Shown: positions 7,416 through 16,155, counted from the first letter of the stretch. The stretch is 64,000 nt of DNA from Oscillatoria sp. SIO1A7 (GCA_010672965.1 JAAHFN010000006.1:1-64000), one strand, 5' to 3'. Numbers and translations: made by a program. Notes: a model not told the origin generated them from the letters alone.

Positions 7416-10400
7416 ATGAACGGGACACTCGATAGCAAGATTTTAGAAGCGATCGCCCGAGAATCGCGCCAGAGCTTTTTGACGGAAGAAGCGCCAGAGC
7501 ATTTATCTGCCCTCGATCGCGGTATCGAGCAATTGCGCTCCGGGGATGCAGATTACCCAACTATAATTCGCGCCGCTCACTCTCTCAAAGGAGGGGCGGG
7601 GTTAGCGGGAATGCCAGAATTGTCGCGTCTGGCTCACAAGGTAGAAGACTTGCTCATCGCCCTCCAAGAAGAGCGGGTAGCAGAATTAGAAAAAGGCCAA
7701 AAACTGCTCTGTGCGGGTATGGAATGTATGGGCGAGATTCTCGTCCTCGCTTTTAACAATAGAGAAGCAGAAGCAGGGGAGAAAAAAGCTGAAAGTCTCA
7801 TTGCCAAGCTAGACGAGTTTGTAGAGTCTCTCCCAGAAACCCCCCTAGAGGTAGCAGTCCCCAAGGGCGAAATTAATATTTTTCTGAAAACAGTTCTGGA
7901 AGCCGATTTAGAAGAATGCCTGACAACTCTGGAAAAAAATCTGGCTGCTCTGTCTCCGGGTCAAGCGGCACAAGAACTTCCGTCAGTGCTGCTGGCGATC
8001 GCTAACTTTTTTGAAGAAATAACCCTTTTAGGACAGACTCTCAATCTGACTTGGCTAACGGATATCGCTGGTCATCTGAACGAATTGCTCGACCGGGATG
8101 ACCTGACTGCAGAGCCACTAACAATAGCGATCGCTCAAATCCGATCGCATCGAGCTGAAGTTTTGCGATCGGGATTGGGGGACTTGGGGACCGGGGGACT
8201 TGGGTTGGCAGCGGATGGGGTAACGGATGGAACGGATGTGGCAGCGGATGGGGAGCAGGGAGCAGGGGAAGGCTGGGAGGATTTGACAGCGGATGGGGTA
8301 ACGGATGGAACGGATGTGGCAGCGGATGGGGAGCAGGGAGCAGGGGAAGGCTGGGGGGATTTGACAGCGGATGGGGTAACGGATGGAACGGATGTGGCAG
8401 CGGATGGGGAGCAGGAAGGCTGGGGGGATTTGGCAGCGGATGGGGTAACGGATGGAACGGATGTGGCAGCGGATGGGGAGCAGGGAGCAGGGGAAGGCTG
8501 GGGGGATTTGACAGACCTAGACCTGGGAGCAGGGGAAGGCTGGGAGGATTTGGCAGACCTAGACCTGGGAGCAGGGGAAGGCTGGGAGGATTTGGCAGAC
8601 CTAGACCTGGGAGACCTGGGGACCGGGGGAGGGGGAAGTGTGGGAAGTGTGGGAAGTGTGGGAAGTGTGGGAAGTGTGGGAAGTGTGGGAAGTGTGGGAA
8701 GTGTGGGAAGTGTGGGAAGTGTGGGAAGCATAATCCGTTCTCCCACGCCTCCCATTCCTCCCACGCCTCCCATTCCTCCCACACCTCCCCCCCTCACCCA
8801 GTCTCCCCAGGAGCCGGAGGAGCTGGAGGAAGATCCTATAACTTTAGAAGAATTTACTCTAAACTCCCCAATTCCAGAACGGTTTTTAAAATATATGGTC
8901 GTTGAATCTACGGCCGAACCGGATTTTGCCACTCTGGATCTGCGGGTGCCGGTATTGAAGGTAGATAGGATGACCAATAATGTCGGGGATTTGTTGATTA
9001 ATTACGAGCGGTTGTTGCAGAGTCTGAAAAACAAGTCTAACCCAGATGCAAAAACAGAGACGAATCAAGAGTGGCAAGGGCTTATCGGAGAAATGCGCGC
9101 CGATATCGATCGCCTATACCAGGATTTGATGGAATCGCGGATGGTGCCTTTCGAGCAGATTGCCCAAAAGTTTAAAGTCCCGCTTAGAAACCTCAAACAG
9201 CAACATGGTAAAGATGTCGAGTTGGTGGTAATCGGCAAAGAAACTATGGTGGATAGGGTGATAATGGAGCAGTTACAAACTCCTTTTACCCACTTGTTTC
9301 GCAATGCTTTCGACCACGGGATAGAAAGGCCAGCAGAAAGAAAAAGTCAAGGCAAATCCTCTTGCGCCACTATTACTCTATCGGCAACTATACAAGGACC
9401 GGTGCTGGCGATCGCGATGGAGGACGATGGGCGCGGTATAGATACGGAGAAAGTCTATCGGCGAGCTAAGGAAAAAGGACTTATCTCCAAAAAATATAGC
9501 GAAACTAGCAACGATGAAGTTCTCCAACTTCTATTTGCCCCTGGATTTTCTACGGCAGCGAAAGTAACTGACTTATCCGGTCGAGGGGTTGGATTGGAGA
9601 TAGTCTTGGAACGAGTCGCCCGGGTGGGAGGCTCTATCCGAGTAGAAACGGAGCTGGGCAAAGGGACGAAGTTTACAATCGGGATTCCCTTAACTCTGAG
9701 CGTTCTTCCTTTGTTGCTCTGTCGCGCTGGCGGGAGAACTCTGGCGATTCCCGCTCGGGATCTAAAAGAATTAATTAATTTAGCCGATACCCGGGAGTCG
9801 GCAGTTCTCTGGCAAAATCAATCCCTGCCTGTATTGTCTTTGTTAGAGATTCTGCCTTATGGGCGCTATGAAAGAGCTATCCAAAAAAATAGCGGCTATC
9901 CCAGGTCTGGAGAGAAATCCATGCAAGGACTGGTTCTGGATGCGAGAGGGGAGTTGGTGGTATTAGCTGTAGATGCGCTGCTAGAAGAACGGCAATTGGT
10001 ACTGAAACCTTTTGATCCCAAGGTCTCAGTGCCTCCTTATGTGGCCGGTTGTACTGTCTTGGGCACCGGCGAAGTGGTTCCGGTACTATCTCCCTATTAT
10101 TTAAGAGAGTTAATCAATGCTCGTCTCGATAAGTCAAAAGTCAAAAGTCAAAAGTCAAAAGTATCTAAGAGCGATCGCCCGGAGCTTGCCTCTCAAGCCC
10201 AGACTGCAGCCGATAAGTCAAAAGTCAAAAGTCAAAAGTCAAAAGTATCTAAGAGCGATCGCCAGGATATTGCCTCTCAAGCCCAGACTGCAGCCGATAA
10301 GTCAAAAGTCAAAAGTCAAAAGTCAAAAGTATCTAAGAGCGAGCGCCAGGATATTGCCCAGACTGCAGCCGATAAGTCAAAAGTCAAAAGTCAAAAGTCA

Positions 10401-11666
10401 AAAGTATCTAAGAGCGAGCGCCAGGATATTGCCCAGACTGCAGCCGATAAGTCAAAAGTCAAAAGTCAAAAGTCAAAAGTATCTAAGAGCGAGCGCCAGG
10501 ATATTGCCCAGACTGCAGCCGATAAGTCAAAAGTCAAAAGTCAAAAGTCAAAAGTATCTAAGAGCGAGCGCCCGGAGCTTGCCTCTCAAGCCCAGACTGC
10601 AGCCGATAAGTCAAAAGTCAAAAGTCAAAAGTCAAAAGTATCTAAGAGCGAGCGCCCGGAGCTTGCCTCTCAAGCCCAGACTGCAGCCGATAAGTCAAAA
10701 GTCAAAAGTCAAAAGTCAAAAGTATCTAAGAGCGAGCGCCCGGAGCTTGCCTCTCAAGCCCAGACTGCAGCCGATAAGTCAAAAGTCAAAAGTCAAAAGT
10801 CAAAAGTATCTAAGAGCGAGCGCCCGGAGCTTGCCTCTCAAGCCCAGACTGCAGCCGATAAGTCAAAAGTCAAAAGTCAAAAGTCAAAAGTATCTAAGAG
10901 CGATCGCCAGGATATTGCCTCTCAAGCCCAGACTGCAGCCGATAAGTCAAAAGTCAAAAGTCAAAAGTCAAAAGTATCTAAGAGCGATCGCCAGGATATT
11001 GCCCAGACTGCAGCCGATAAGTCAAAAGTCAAAAGTCAAAAGTCAAAAGTATCTAAGAGCGATCGCCAGGATATTGCCTCTCAAGCCCAGACTGCAGCCG
11101 ATAAGTCAAAAGTCAAAAGTCAAAAGTCAAAAGTATCTAAGAGCGATCGCCAGGATATTGCCCAGACTGCAGCCGATAAGTCAAAAGTCAAAAGTCAAAA
11201 GTCAAAAGTATCTAAGAGCGATCGCCAGGATATTGCCTCTCAAGCCCAGACTGCAGCCGATAAGTCAAAAGTCAAAAGTCAAAAGTCAAAAGTATCTCAA
11301 TTCAGGGTTTTAATGGTGGATGATTCTCTTTCTATCCGTAAGTCTTTAGAAAAGCTGCTGCCTCTAGGGGGATTCGCAGTCACAGCTTGCACCGATGGTC
11401 GAGAAGCCTTGGCAGTATTAGAGCGATCGCCAGAAGCATTTGACTTAGTTCTCTCGGATTTAGAAATGCCCCATCTCAATGGATTTAAATTATTGAAGCA
11501 GATTCGCTCTCGTCCCCAGTGGCAAAACTTGCCCGTAGCCCTACTAACTTCCCGGGATAGCAAGGAATACCGGCAAAAGGCAAAAGAACTCGGGGTAACG
11601 GCATATTTTACCAAGCCCTTTCAAGCAACCGAGTTATTGCCCGCCCTACAAAAGCTGGTCATGTAA
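7416..11666 (+). CDS. CheA-type hybrid histidine kinase with expanded repeat linkers
   Basis: 1416 residues. Order: HPt domain (AAHSLKGGAG, phospho-acceptor H55); a second helical region (about 145-245); a minisatellite-encoded acidic segment (about 265-405); a Gly-Ser-Val tract and Pro-rich stretch (about 407-465); dimerisation helices and ATPase domain (FRNAFDHGIERP, EDDGRGID, DLSGRGVGLEIV); a CheW domain; a 14.5-unit Lys/Ser-rich repeat (about 905-1295); and a C-terminal receiver (MVDDS, D1348, KPF). PixL/PilL/TaxAY-type kinases have this HPt-kinase-CheW-receiver order. All catalytic motifs are intact and the frame stays open through every repeat, so the protein is probably made. Ribosome site TTAGGAGG precedes the ATG. 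The family is normally several hundred residues shorter. Confidence 0.92.
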   Translation: MNGTLDSKILEAIARESRQSFLTEEAPEHLSALDRGIEQLRSGDADYPTIIRAAHSLKGGAGLAGMPELSRLAHKVEDLLIALQEERVAELEKGQKLLCAGMECMGEILVLAFNNREAEAGEKKAESLIAKLDEFVESLPETPLEVAVPKGEINIFLKTVLEADLEECLTTLEKNLAALSPGQAAQELPSVLLAIANFFEEITLLGQTLNLTWLTDIAGHLNELLDRDDLTAEPLTIAIAQIRSHRAEVLRSGLGDLGTGGLGLAADGVTDGTDVAADGEQGAGEGWEDLTADGVTDGTDVAADGEQGAGEGWGDLTADGVTDGTDVAADGEQEGWGDLAADGVTDGTDVAADGEQGAGEGWGDLTDLDLGAGEGWEDLADLDLGAGEGWEDLADLDLGDLGTGGGGSVGSVGSVGSVGSVGSVGSVGSVGSVGSVGSIIRSPTPPIPPTPPIPPTPPPLTQSPQEPEELEEDPITLEEFTLNSPIPERFLKYMVVESTAEPDFATLDLRVPVLKVDRMTNNVGDLLINYERLLQSLKNKSNPDAKTETNQEWQGLIGEMRADIDRLYQDLMESRMVPFEQIAQKFKVPLRNLKQQHGKDVELVVIGKETMVDRVIMEQLQTPFTHLFRNAFDHGIERPAERKSQGKSSCATITLSATIQGPVLAIAMEDDGRGIDTEKVYRRAKEKGLISKKYSETSNDEVLQLLFAPGFSTAAKVTDLSGRGVGLEIVLERVARVGGSIRVETELGKGTKFTIGIPLTLSVLPLLLCRAGGRTLAIPARDLKELINLADTRESAVLWQNQSLPVLSLLEILPYGRYERAIQKNSGYPRSGEKSMQGLVLDARGELVVLAVDALLEERQLVLKPFDPKVSVPPYVAGCTVLGTGEVVPVLSPYYLRELINARLDKSKVKSQKSKVSKSDRPELASQAQTAADKSKVKSQKSKVSKSDRQDIASQAQTAADKSKVKSQKSKVSKSERQDIAQTAADKSKVKSQKSKVSKSERQDIAQTAADKSKVKSQKSKVSKSERQDIAQTAADKSKVKSQKSKVSKSERPELASQAQTAADKSKVKSQKSKVSKSERPELASQAQTAADKSKVKSQKSKVSKSERPELASQAQTAADKSKVKSQKSKVSKSERPELASQAQTAADKSKVKSQKSKVSKSDRQDIASQAQTAADKSKVKSQKSKVSKSDRQDIAQTAADKSKVKSQKSKVSKSDRQDIASQAQTAADKSKVKSQKSKVSKSDRQDIAQTAADKSKVKSQKSKVSKSDRQDIASQAQTAADKSKVKSQKSKVSQFRVLMVDDSLSIRKSLEKLLPLGGFAVTACTDGREALAVLERSPEAFDLVLSDLEMPHLNGFKLLKQIRSRPQWQNLPVALLTSRDSKEYRQKAKELGVTAYFTKPFQATELLPALQKLVM
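8208..8633 (+). repeat. 81-nt and 42-nt coding minisatellites in cheA
   Basis: About four copies of a unit near 81 bases encode variations of ADGVTDGTDVAADGEQ plus GAGEGWEDL. They are followed by three copies of a 42-base derivative encoding DLDLGAGEGWEDLA. Units differ by whole codons, so the frame is kept. The segment is acidic and probably disordered. Confidence 0.85.
8634..8728 (+). repeat. 9-nt coding repeat (Gly-Ser-Val) in cheA
   Basis: About ten copies of GGAAGTGTG encode a GSV tract. The DNA closely resembles the G-rich minisatellites at 1866-2237, 39221 and 54333, which suggests an intergenic repeat captured by the gene. A C-rich counterpart (CTCCCATTCCTCC-like, 8742-8800) follows and encodes a Pro/Thr tract. 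Confidence 0.85.
10128..11297 (+). repeat. 75/84-nt coding minisatellite between CheW and receiver
   Basis: Fourteen full units and one partial unit. Nine units are 84 bases and five are 75 bases (spacing checks out: 10128 + 1131 = 11259, the start of the partial unit). Each begins DKSKVKSQKSKVSKS, which is the heptamer AAAAGTC repeated about four times, followed by a variable part (DRPELASQAQTAA, ERQDIAQTAA and others). Units 1, 2 and 10-14 contain a HIP1 octamer; units 3-9 carry GCGAGCGC there instead. Because both unit lengths are multiples of three, a second long frame (10117-11313) is also open. Confidence 0.95.
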
Positions 11667-11876
11667 TCTTAAGTCTTGAGTTTTGAATTTTGAATTTTGA
11701 GTTTTGAGTTGTGTATAGTAGGTAGGTGCGCATTACGCACTAAAGCCTATATGTATAGCACTACCGATTAAGGTGTTTGACAGTTACAAAATGCGCTTGA
11801 GTGCGCTTGTTGGCAGGACTTTAGCTGACTGCTGAGCAGTGACAGCTAATAGCTTACTGCTATACATAGATTTATG

Positions 11877-12809
11877 TTAGATAGCGTCTTCCACTCGCTG
11901 CCATGCTAACTTGGCCGCGCCGGCGATACCTGCTTTGGCTCCAAGCTCAGCGGTAATTATTTGTAAGTCTTTGCGGCTTTCTGGCAATACCCGCCGCTCG
12001 ATTTCCGTCCAAGTCGAGGGCAAAAAGAATTCGGCACTAGCGGCAATTCCTCCACCAATAACAATAGCTTCGGGGTTTAGGACATAAATAGAGTTTGCCA
12101 GACCCGCACCGAGCAGATGCCCGTAGTTTTTCCAAAACTCCAAAGCGAAGCTATCGCCTGCCTTAGCAGCATGAGCCAGTCGATCCGGTTCCATCCCGCT
12201 CTGTCGCCGAATCCCCTGCAAGGAAACATACTGCTCTAATGACCCTCTGTTGCCGCTATGGCACTCTGGACCGTAGAGATCTATGGTGATTAACCCCAAC
12301 TCCCCCGCCGTGCCTTTGGGTCCCACGAAGAGCTTCCCATCCAGAATAATAGCACCGCCAACCCCAGTGCCCAAGGTAAGCATGATGAAGTTGCGAAATT
12401 CCCGTCCGGCTCCGAGCCAAGCTTCTCCCATGCCAGCACAGTTAGCATCGTTGGCCAAAACAACGGGCTTATTGGTTTTTTCTTCTAACCAGTCGTCTAA
12501 GGCAACATTGTCCCAGTTGTCTAAATTAGTGGAGACATGAGCCATACTGACGACGGAACTAACTGGCCCTGGAGATCCTACACCGATCGCGATCGCAGCT
12601 CCTTCTGGGTCAACTCCCGCGATCGCCTCTAGCATTGTTGCCAAAACCTTCTCTGGGGTCGCCGGACGTGGCGTGGCGACTCTAGTATCCTCAAGACAAG
12701 TGCCATCGGAACTAAATAGTCCTAACTTAATGGCGCTTCCTCCCAAATCTATACCCAGAACGTAAGGGCTGCTATCTTTTGTTGCCGAATCCCTAGCTTC
12801 TGTATCCAT
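11877..12809 (-). CDS. ROK-family sugar kinase (probable glucokinase)
   Basis: 310 residues. An ATP-phosphate loop GIDLGGSAIKLG lies near the N-terminus, the sugar-binding and catalytic-base region NDANCAGMGE in the middle, and LTLGTGVGGAII after it. Such enzymes phosphorylate glucose or related sugars with ATP. The zinc motif of many ROK proteins (CGCGNRGC) is replaced by CHSGNRGS, so three of four cysteines are missing; I believe cyanobacterial members often look like this, but that is from memory. Ribosome site AAGGAG lies just before the ATG. The substrate cannot be fixed from sequence alone. Confidence 0.85.
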   Translation of the reverse strand: MDTEARDSATKDSSPYVLGIDLGGSAIKLGLFSSDGTCLEDTRVATPRPATPEKVLATMLEAIAGVDPEGAAIAIGVGSPGPVSSVVSMAHVSTNLDNWDNVALDDWLEEKTNKPVVLANDANCAGMGEAWLGAGREFRNFIMLTLGTGVGGAIILDGKLFVGPKGTAGELGLITIDLYGPECHSGNRGSLEQYVSLQGIRRQSGMEPDRLAHAAKAGDSFALEFWKNYGHLLGAGLANSIYVLNPEAIVIGGGIAASAEFFLPSTWTEIERRVLPESRKDLQIITAELGAKAGIAGAAKLAWQRVEDAI

Positions 12810-12838
12810 ATTGCTCCTTACAATGGTTCTATACCATC

Positions 12839-13058
12839 AGGACTTACACAAATTGCCGGATCGAAGGCTAAATATAGTGTCTGGTGCGCAGTGGCGCGTC
12901 CAGCTTAAAATTGTGGCCAACTACCTCAATAGCCCCCCTTTTTAAGGCTTTTTAAGGGGGGTTTGGGGGGATAGGTGCGCTGTCGCGGATCGAACCCACA
13001 ATTTTAACCGTCGCCTTGCCACTGCGCACCCTACAAATAGAGTCTTTGCGTAAGTCCT
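12839..13058. repeat. AGGACTTACGCA-family element with nested G/C-rich inserts
   Basis: The ends are AGGACTTACACAAATTG and TTTGCGTAAGTCCT. Family members elsewhere are 85-95 bases (for example 23417-23506). This copy is 220 bases because a CCCCCCTTTTTAAGG / TTTTTAAGGGGGG palindrome lies inside. A similar palindrome (13090-13132) and CCCAATG heptamers (about 13165-13209) fill the rest of the gap. Confidence 0.65.
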
Positions 13059-13209
13059 AACCATTTTTCTTTTTTGCTACTACAGTTTCTATCCCCCCCA
13101 ACCCCCTTTTGAAAGCCTTTGAAAGGGGGGCTTAAGAAAGACTACAAAAAGCAATTCCGCTCTTCCCAATGCCCAATGCGAACATGCCCAATGCCCAATG
13201 CCCAATGCC

Positions 13210-14145
13210 CTAATTTCCCAACATCGCTTTTTGTCCCTCGGGAGAGAGAGCATAACCCAGAAAATATTGAGCTGCTGGATTGGGCGGGTTTTTATAGGCA
13301 TAGTACAGTTTCCTTTGGAAAGGATAGGTCGCTGCTTCTCCAGTCAAACCATCGATCGCCACCACCCGTACTGTTTGTTGGTTCGCGACTTGAGCGTAAG
13401 TGGCATAGCCAATTCCGTCAGTTTTTAGCTCTCGCAACAAAGGCGTTGTAGCATCTCGCTCCATAGTCGTGATGTTCGGGGTACTGCCAAACTCGCCGCC
13501 ACCTAAAATCATTTCTTTAAAAGTCTGATGGGTGCCGCTAATGGGCGGTCTGTTAATAACTCGAATCGCTCCGGAGTTTCCTCCCACCTGAGACCAATCC
13601 ACAATCTGACCTTGGAAGATCTGTTGCACTTGAGTCTTGCTTAAGCCCGTGCGAAAAGGATTGTCTTTGCCCACGACAATGGCAACTCTATCTAAAGCAA
13701 TGGGCAAGGCGATTAAGCCCTGACTTTTTTCTGATTCGGTTAGCGGTCTAGATACGGCGGCAATATCGGCGCTCCCCGATATCAGCCCCTGAATTCCTTG
13801 GGAAGAACCTTTGGCTTCGGTAGTTACGGTGGTGCCGGGAAACTTTTGCTGAAAACCATTTTTGAGATTTTGATTAATGGTCACCATGCTTGTAGAGCCA
13901 TCGACTCTAATTGTCGTCCCTGCTGCTACGGCGTTGGGTAGAGAAAACTGAGGAGTAGTAGGAGGCGGGGCGGTAGGAGGCGGGGCAGCAGGAGGCGGGG
14001 CAGCAGGAGGCGGGTCGGGAGGATCGGACTGGCCAATATCCGGCGGGTTGCCTTGTCCTTTGGCAAAAAACCAATAGCCACCAGCGGCGAGGAGCAGAAA
14101 GATGACGATATAAATAACCGGCGACGGTCCGCGATTCTGTGCCAT
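13210..14145 (-). CDS. PstS-like phosphate-binding protein, membrane-anchored
   Basis: 311 residues. An N-terminal membrane segment (VIYIVIFLLLAAGGYWFF) is followed by a Pro/Ala/Thr repeat linker (PPPAAPPPAAPPPTAPP) and a periplasmic-binding domain of the PstS group (DGSTSM, AKGSSQGIQGLISG, ADIAAVSRPLT, INRPPISGTHQTFKEMI). These Ser/Thr/Arg motifs fit phosphate binding outside the membrane. The start has TTTAGGAG upstream. The linker is encoded by a 15-base DNA repeat. No permease genes are adjacent; the only pst transporter sequence in the window is the remnant at 55.2-56.2 kb. It could also be a phosphate sensor or use a transporter elsewhere. Confidence 0.8.
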   Translation of the reverse strand: MAQNRGPSPVIYIVIFLLLAAGGYWFFAKGQGNPPDIGQSDPPDPPPAAPPPAAPPPTAPPPTTPQFSLPNAVAAGTTIRVDGSTSMVTINQNLKNGFQQKFPGTTVTTEAKGSSQGIQGLISGSADIAAVSRPLTESEKSQGLIALPIALDRVAIVVGKDNPFRTGLSKTQVQQIFQGQIVDWSQVGGNSGAIRVINRPPISGTHQTFKEMILGGGEFGSTPNITTMERDATTPLLRELKTDGIGYATYAQVANQQTVRVVAIDGLTGEAATYPFQRKLYYAYKNPPNPAAQYFLGYALSPEGQKAMLGN

Positions 14146-14242
14146 AAGTATTTACTCCTAAACTCTTCATTTAGCGGAAAGCAGTCAGGCTATTCTCCTG
14201 CGCAGACGCTGCGCGAACGGCGGGCCCAACCTACAACTACAA

Positions 14243-14367
14243 GTGGGTTTTTCCCCGATCGCAGTACCCACCCCCAACCCCCTCCCGAGAGGGGACTCCG
14301 AAACTTTGGGGTGGTTTTTCCCCGATCGCAGTACCCACCCCCAACCCCCTCCCGAGAGGGGGCTCCG
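14243..14367. repeat. Imperfect tandem duplication containing CCCACCCCCAACCCC
   Basis: The block TTTTTCCCCGATCGCAGTAC plus CCACCCCCAACCCCCTCCCGAGAG occurs twice in a row about 73 bases apart. Related CCCACCCCTAACCCCTCCC segments occur near 29150, 29450 and inside the adhesin at 62760. Confidence 0.7.
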
Positions 14368-14406
14368 ATCGCTCCCTCTGCGGGTACTTTTATTCGCAGA
14401 ATTCAC

Positions 14407-15231
14407 CTAAGTCACGGGGAAAAATAGCTGCAAATAAGTGGATAAAAGCGCTTCGCCCCAGATGGCGCTAATGGCAGCACCGAGGGCGAGGAAGGGACCA
14501 AATGGCATGGGTTGGCGGCGAGACAGCAAGCCAAGGGCGATCGCTCCGCCGCCGACAAAAGCCCCCACCCCACAAGCGAGGAAGCTGGCGACTAGCAAAT
14601 ATTTCCAGCCCAACCAAGCGCCAATAGTGGCGGCTAGTTTGGCATCCCCTGCTCCCATTGCCGTTTGCCCGAAAAAAATCGAGGCCACTATCGAGATAAT
14701 ATCGAATAACCAGATTCCTATTACAGCTCCAGCGATTCCCTTCATTAGGTATCCCGCCGCGCCGCTCAGGCTAGAGGTTATGGCAAAACCGTTGGCTATT
14801 TGAAAGACCAAACCTGCTACCAGTCCAGACTGGGTTAGGGGATTCGGTAGGGTCATGGTGTCGCTGTCAATTAAGGAGAGAACCAAGAGCCAGCTAAAAA
14901 ATGCCCAGTAGCCAACCATGAGGGTCGGCGTTTGGACAAACATAAATAATATAAGAAGGAATAAGAGTCCGGTGCTGGCTTCGACGATGGGGTAGCGCGG
15001 GGAAATGGGACTGCGACAATGAGCGCAGCGTCCCCCTAACCAAATCCAGCCGAATACCGGGACGTTTTCGTGCTTGCGCAATTTGTGAAAACATTTGGGG
15101 CAGCGAGATGGTGGCGACAGAATCGATAACCCAGCGGGTATTCTATAGGCCACTACATTTAGGAAACTGCCGATGGATGCTCCTAAAGCAAAAACAATCG
15201 GCACGACTACCGCAGTAATTATAGGCTCCAT
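14407..15231 (-). CDS. pilD: Prepilin peptidase / N-methyltransferase
   Basis: Integral-membrane aspartic protease that cleaves the leader of type IV prepilins and methylates the new N-terminus. Visible: a conserved N-terminal GSFLNVVAYR, a zinc-binding four-cysteine domain (C44, C47, C69, C72), the first catalytic aspartate region LSLIDSDTMTLPN, the second in GAGDAKLAATIG, and about eight hydrophobic segments. At 274 residues from the inner ATG the length is normal. An ATG 11 codons upstream (15264) is possible but has no better ribosome site, and the family usually begins near MEP. It fits functionally with the chemosensory cluster, which probably controls type IV pilus motility, although the two are not adjacent. 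Confidence 0.93.
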   Translation of the reverse strand: MEPIITAVVVPIVFALGASIGSFLNVVAYRIPAGLSILSPPSRCPKCFHKLRKHENVPVFGWIWLGGRCAHCRSPISPRYPIVEASTGLLFLLILFMFVQTPTLMVGYWAFFSWLLVLSLIDSDTMTLPNPLTQSGLVAGLVFQIANGFAITSSLSGAAGYLMKGIAGAVIGIWLFDIISIVASIFFGQTAMGAGDAKLAATIGAWLGWKYLLVASFLACGVGAFVGGGAIALGLLSRRQPMPFGPFLALGAAISAIWGEALLSTYLQLFFPVT

Positions 15232-15438
15232 AGCGATCGCATTTTTTCGATAATATAAATACATTTAATTGATATTTTAGCCCTATCCTCTTTGGCCTGC
15301 TCTAGCTAAAAATCTCTATCCCCCGATCGCGATATTTTAATGCAGCTCAGAATCTATTGACAGTCTATCGGCGAGGGGATAAGCAAGGGAGCAGATTGAT
15401 GATTTATTAATCAACAGACCGACTGCGATCGCCCCTAT

Positions 15439-15699
15439 CTAATACAACCCTGATTCAATCATCTCGAAGGGGATAAATGATTCGCTCATCAACAGCGCTG
15501 GTCTTTTCCTGAAAATCATGTGACCCCTTTGAGTAAAGCGATCTACGACTACGCCTAGAGGGCGATTCATCCGCTCTTGATGAACCTGGTGGTGTCTGTT
15601 ATATATATACCTTGCTGTTTTGAGCAAGCTTGGATCCAGCAATTGCGGGGTCTCAATAAAAACATTCGTATTATCCGTCCATTGTTGCGAAGCGTACAT
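15439..15699 (-). CDS. Small protein of unknown function
   Basis: 86 residues beginning MYASQQWTDN with balanced, protein-like composition and no repeat-derived sequence, unlike most short frames nearby. Charged and aromatic residues are evenly spread and there is no signal peptide or membrane segment. There is no clear ribosome site. I do not recognise a family. It may be a real conserved small gene or a chance frame. Confidence 0.45.
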   Translation of the reverse strand: MYASQQWTDNTNVFIETPQLLDPSLLKTARYIYNRHHQVHQERMNRPLGVVVDRFTQRGHMIFRKRPALLMSESFIPFEMIESGLY

Positions 15700-15747
15700 T
15701 ATTTACTTACTACAATCCGACTTTAGTCATTATTCTAAGACACCGCC

Positions 15748-16155
15748 GGCAGAGGGCATTGGGCATTGGGCAATAACTGGGGTTTGGGGTGTGGGGTGTG
15801 GGGTGTAGGGCAATAACTGGGGTTTGGGGTGTGGGGTGTGGCATTGGTCGGCACAGGTCCTAGGAATAGTTAGATCTGGGAAGAAAGTATAAGTCCTGTT
15901 GAGGATGGCTTGTTCCAAGTACCTAAGTCCCTGAGTTCTTAATTCCCTAAGTATCTAAGTCCCCAAGTACCTAAATCCTTAAGTACCTAAATCCTCAAGT
16001 CCTCAAATCCCCAAGTCCTTAAGTACCCCGTTCCCAATCCTCAAGGAAGCGATCGGGCTGAGGAGTGAGAGAGCTATCGAAGCCCAATGCCCAATGCCCA
16101 AAGCCCAATGCCCAAAGCCCAATGCCCAATGCCCAATGCCCAATGCGCTATGCCC
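15748..16155. repeat. Cluster of short tandem repeats
   Basis: In order: GGCATTG heptamers; a duplicated block CAATAACTGGGGTTTGGGGT (about 15770 and 15811) with GGGTGTG units; degenerate CTAAGTCC/CCTAAGTA units (about 15915-16030); and CCCAATG heptamers (16083-16145). None encodes a credible protein. The remaining 16156-16290 is AT-rich and featureless. Confidence 0.8.

Noticed and set aside
8041-8977. Long minus-strand frames rich in Pro/His/Leu or Ser/Thr/Pro
   Set aside because: They are antisense readings of the cheA acidic and GSV repeats and contain no independent motif.
10117-11313. 398-codon second frame overlapping the cheA repeats
   Set aside because: It is the shifted reading of a minisatellite whose unit lengths are multiples of three. 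It has no ribosome site and no domain; the CheA frame carries the conserved domains on both sides.
12960-13000. tRNA-like fragment near GATCGAACCCAC
   Set aside because: The match to a T-loop is by chance; no acceptor or anticodon stem can be drawn. I found no tRNA in the window.
16083-16155. Possible CRISPR array (regularly repeated CCCAATG)
   Set aside because: The repeats are contiguous 7-mers with no unique spacers and no cas genes are present. The same holds for the other heptamer tracts.
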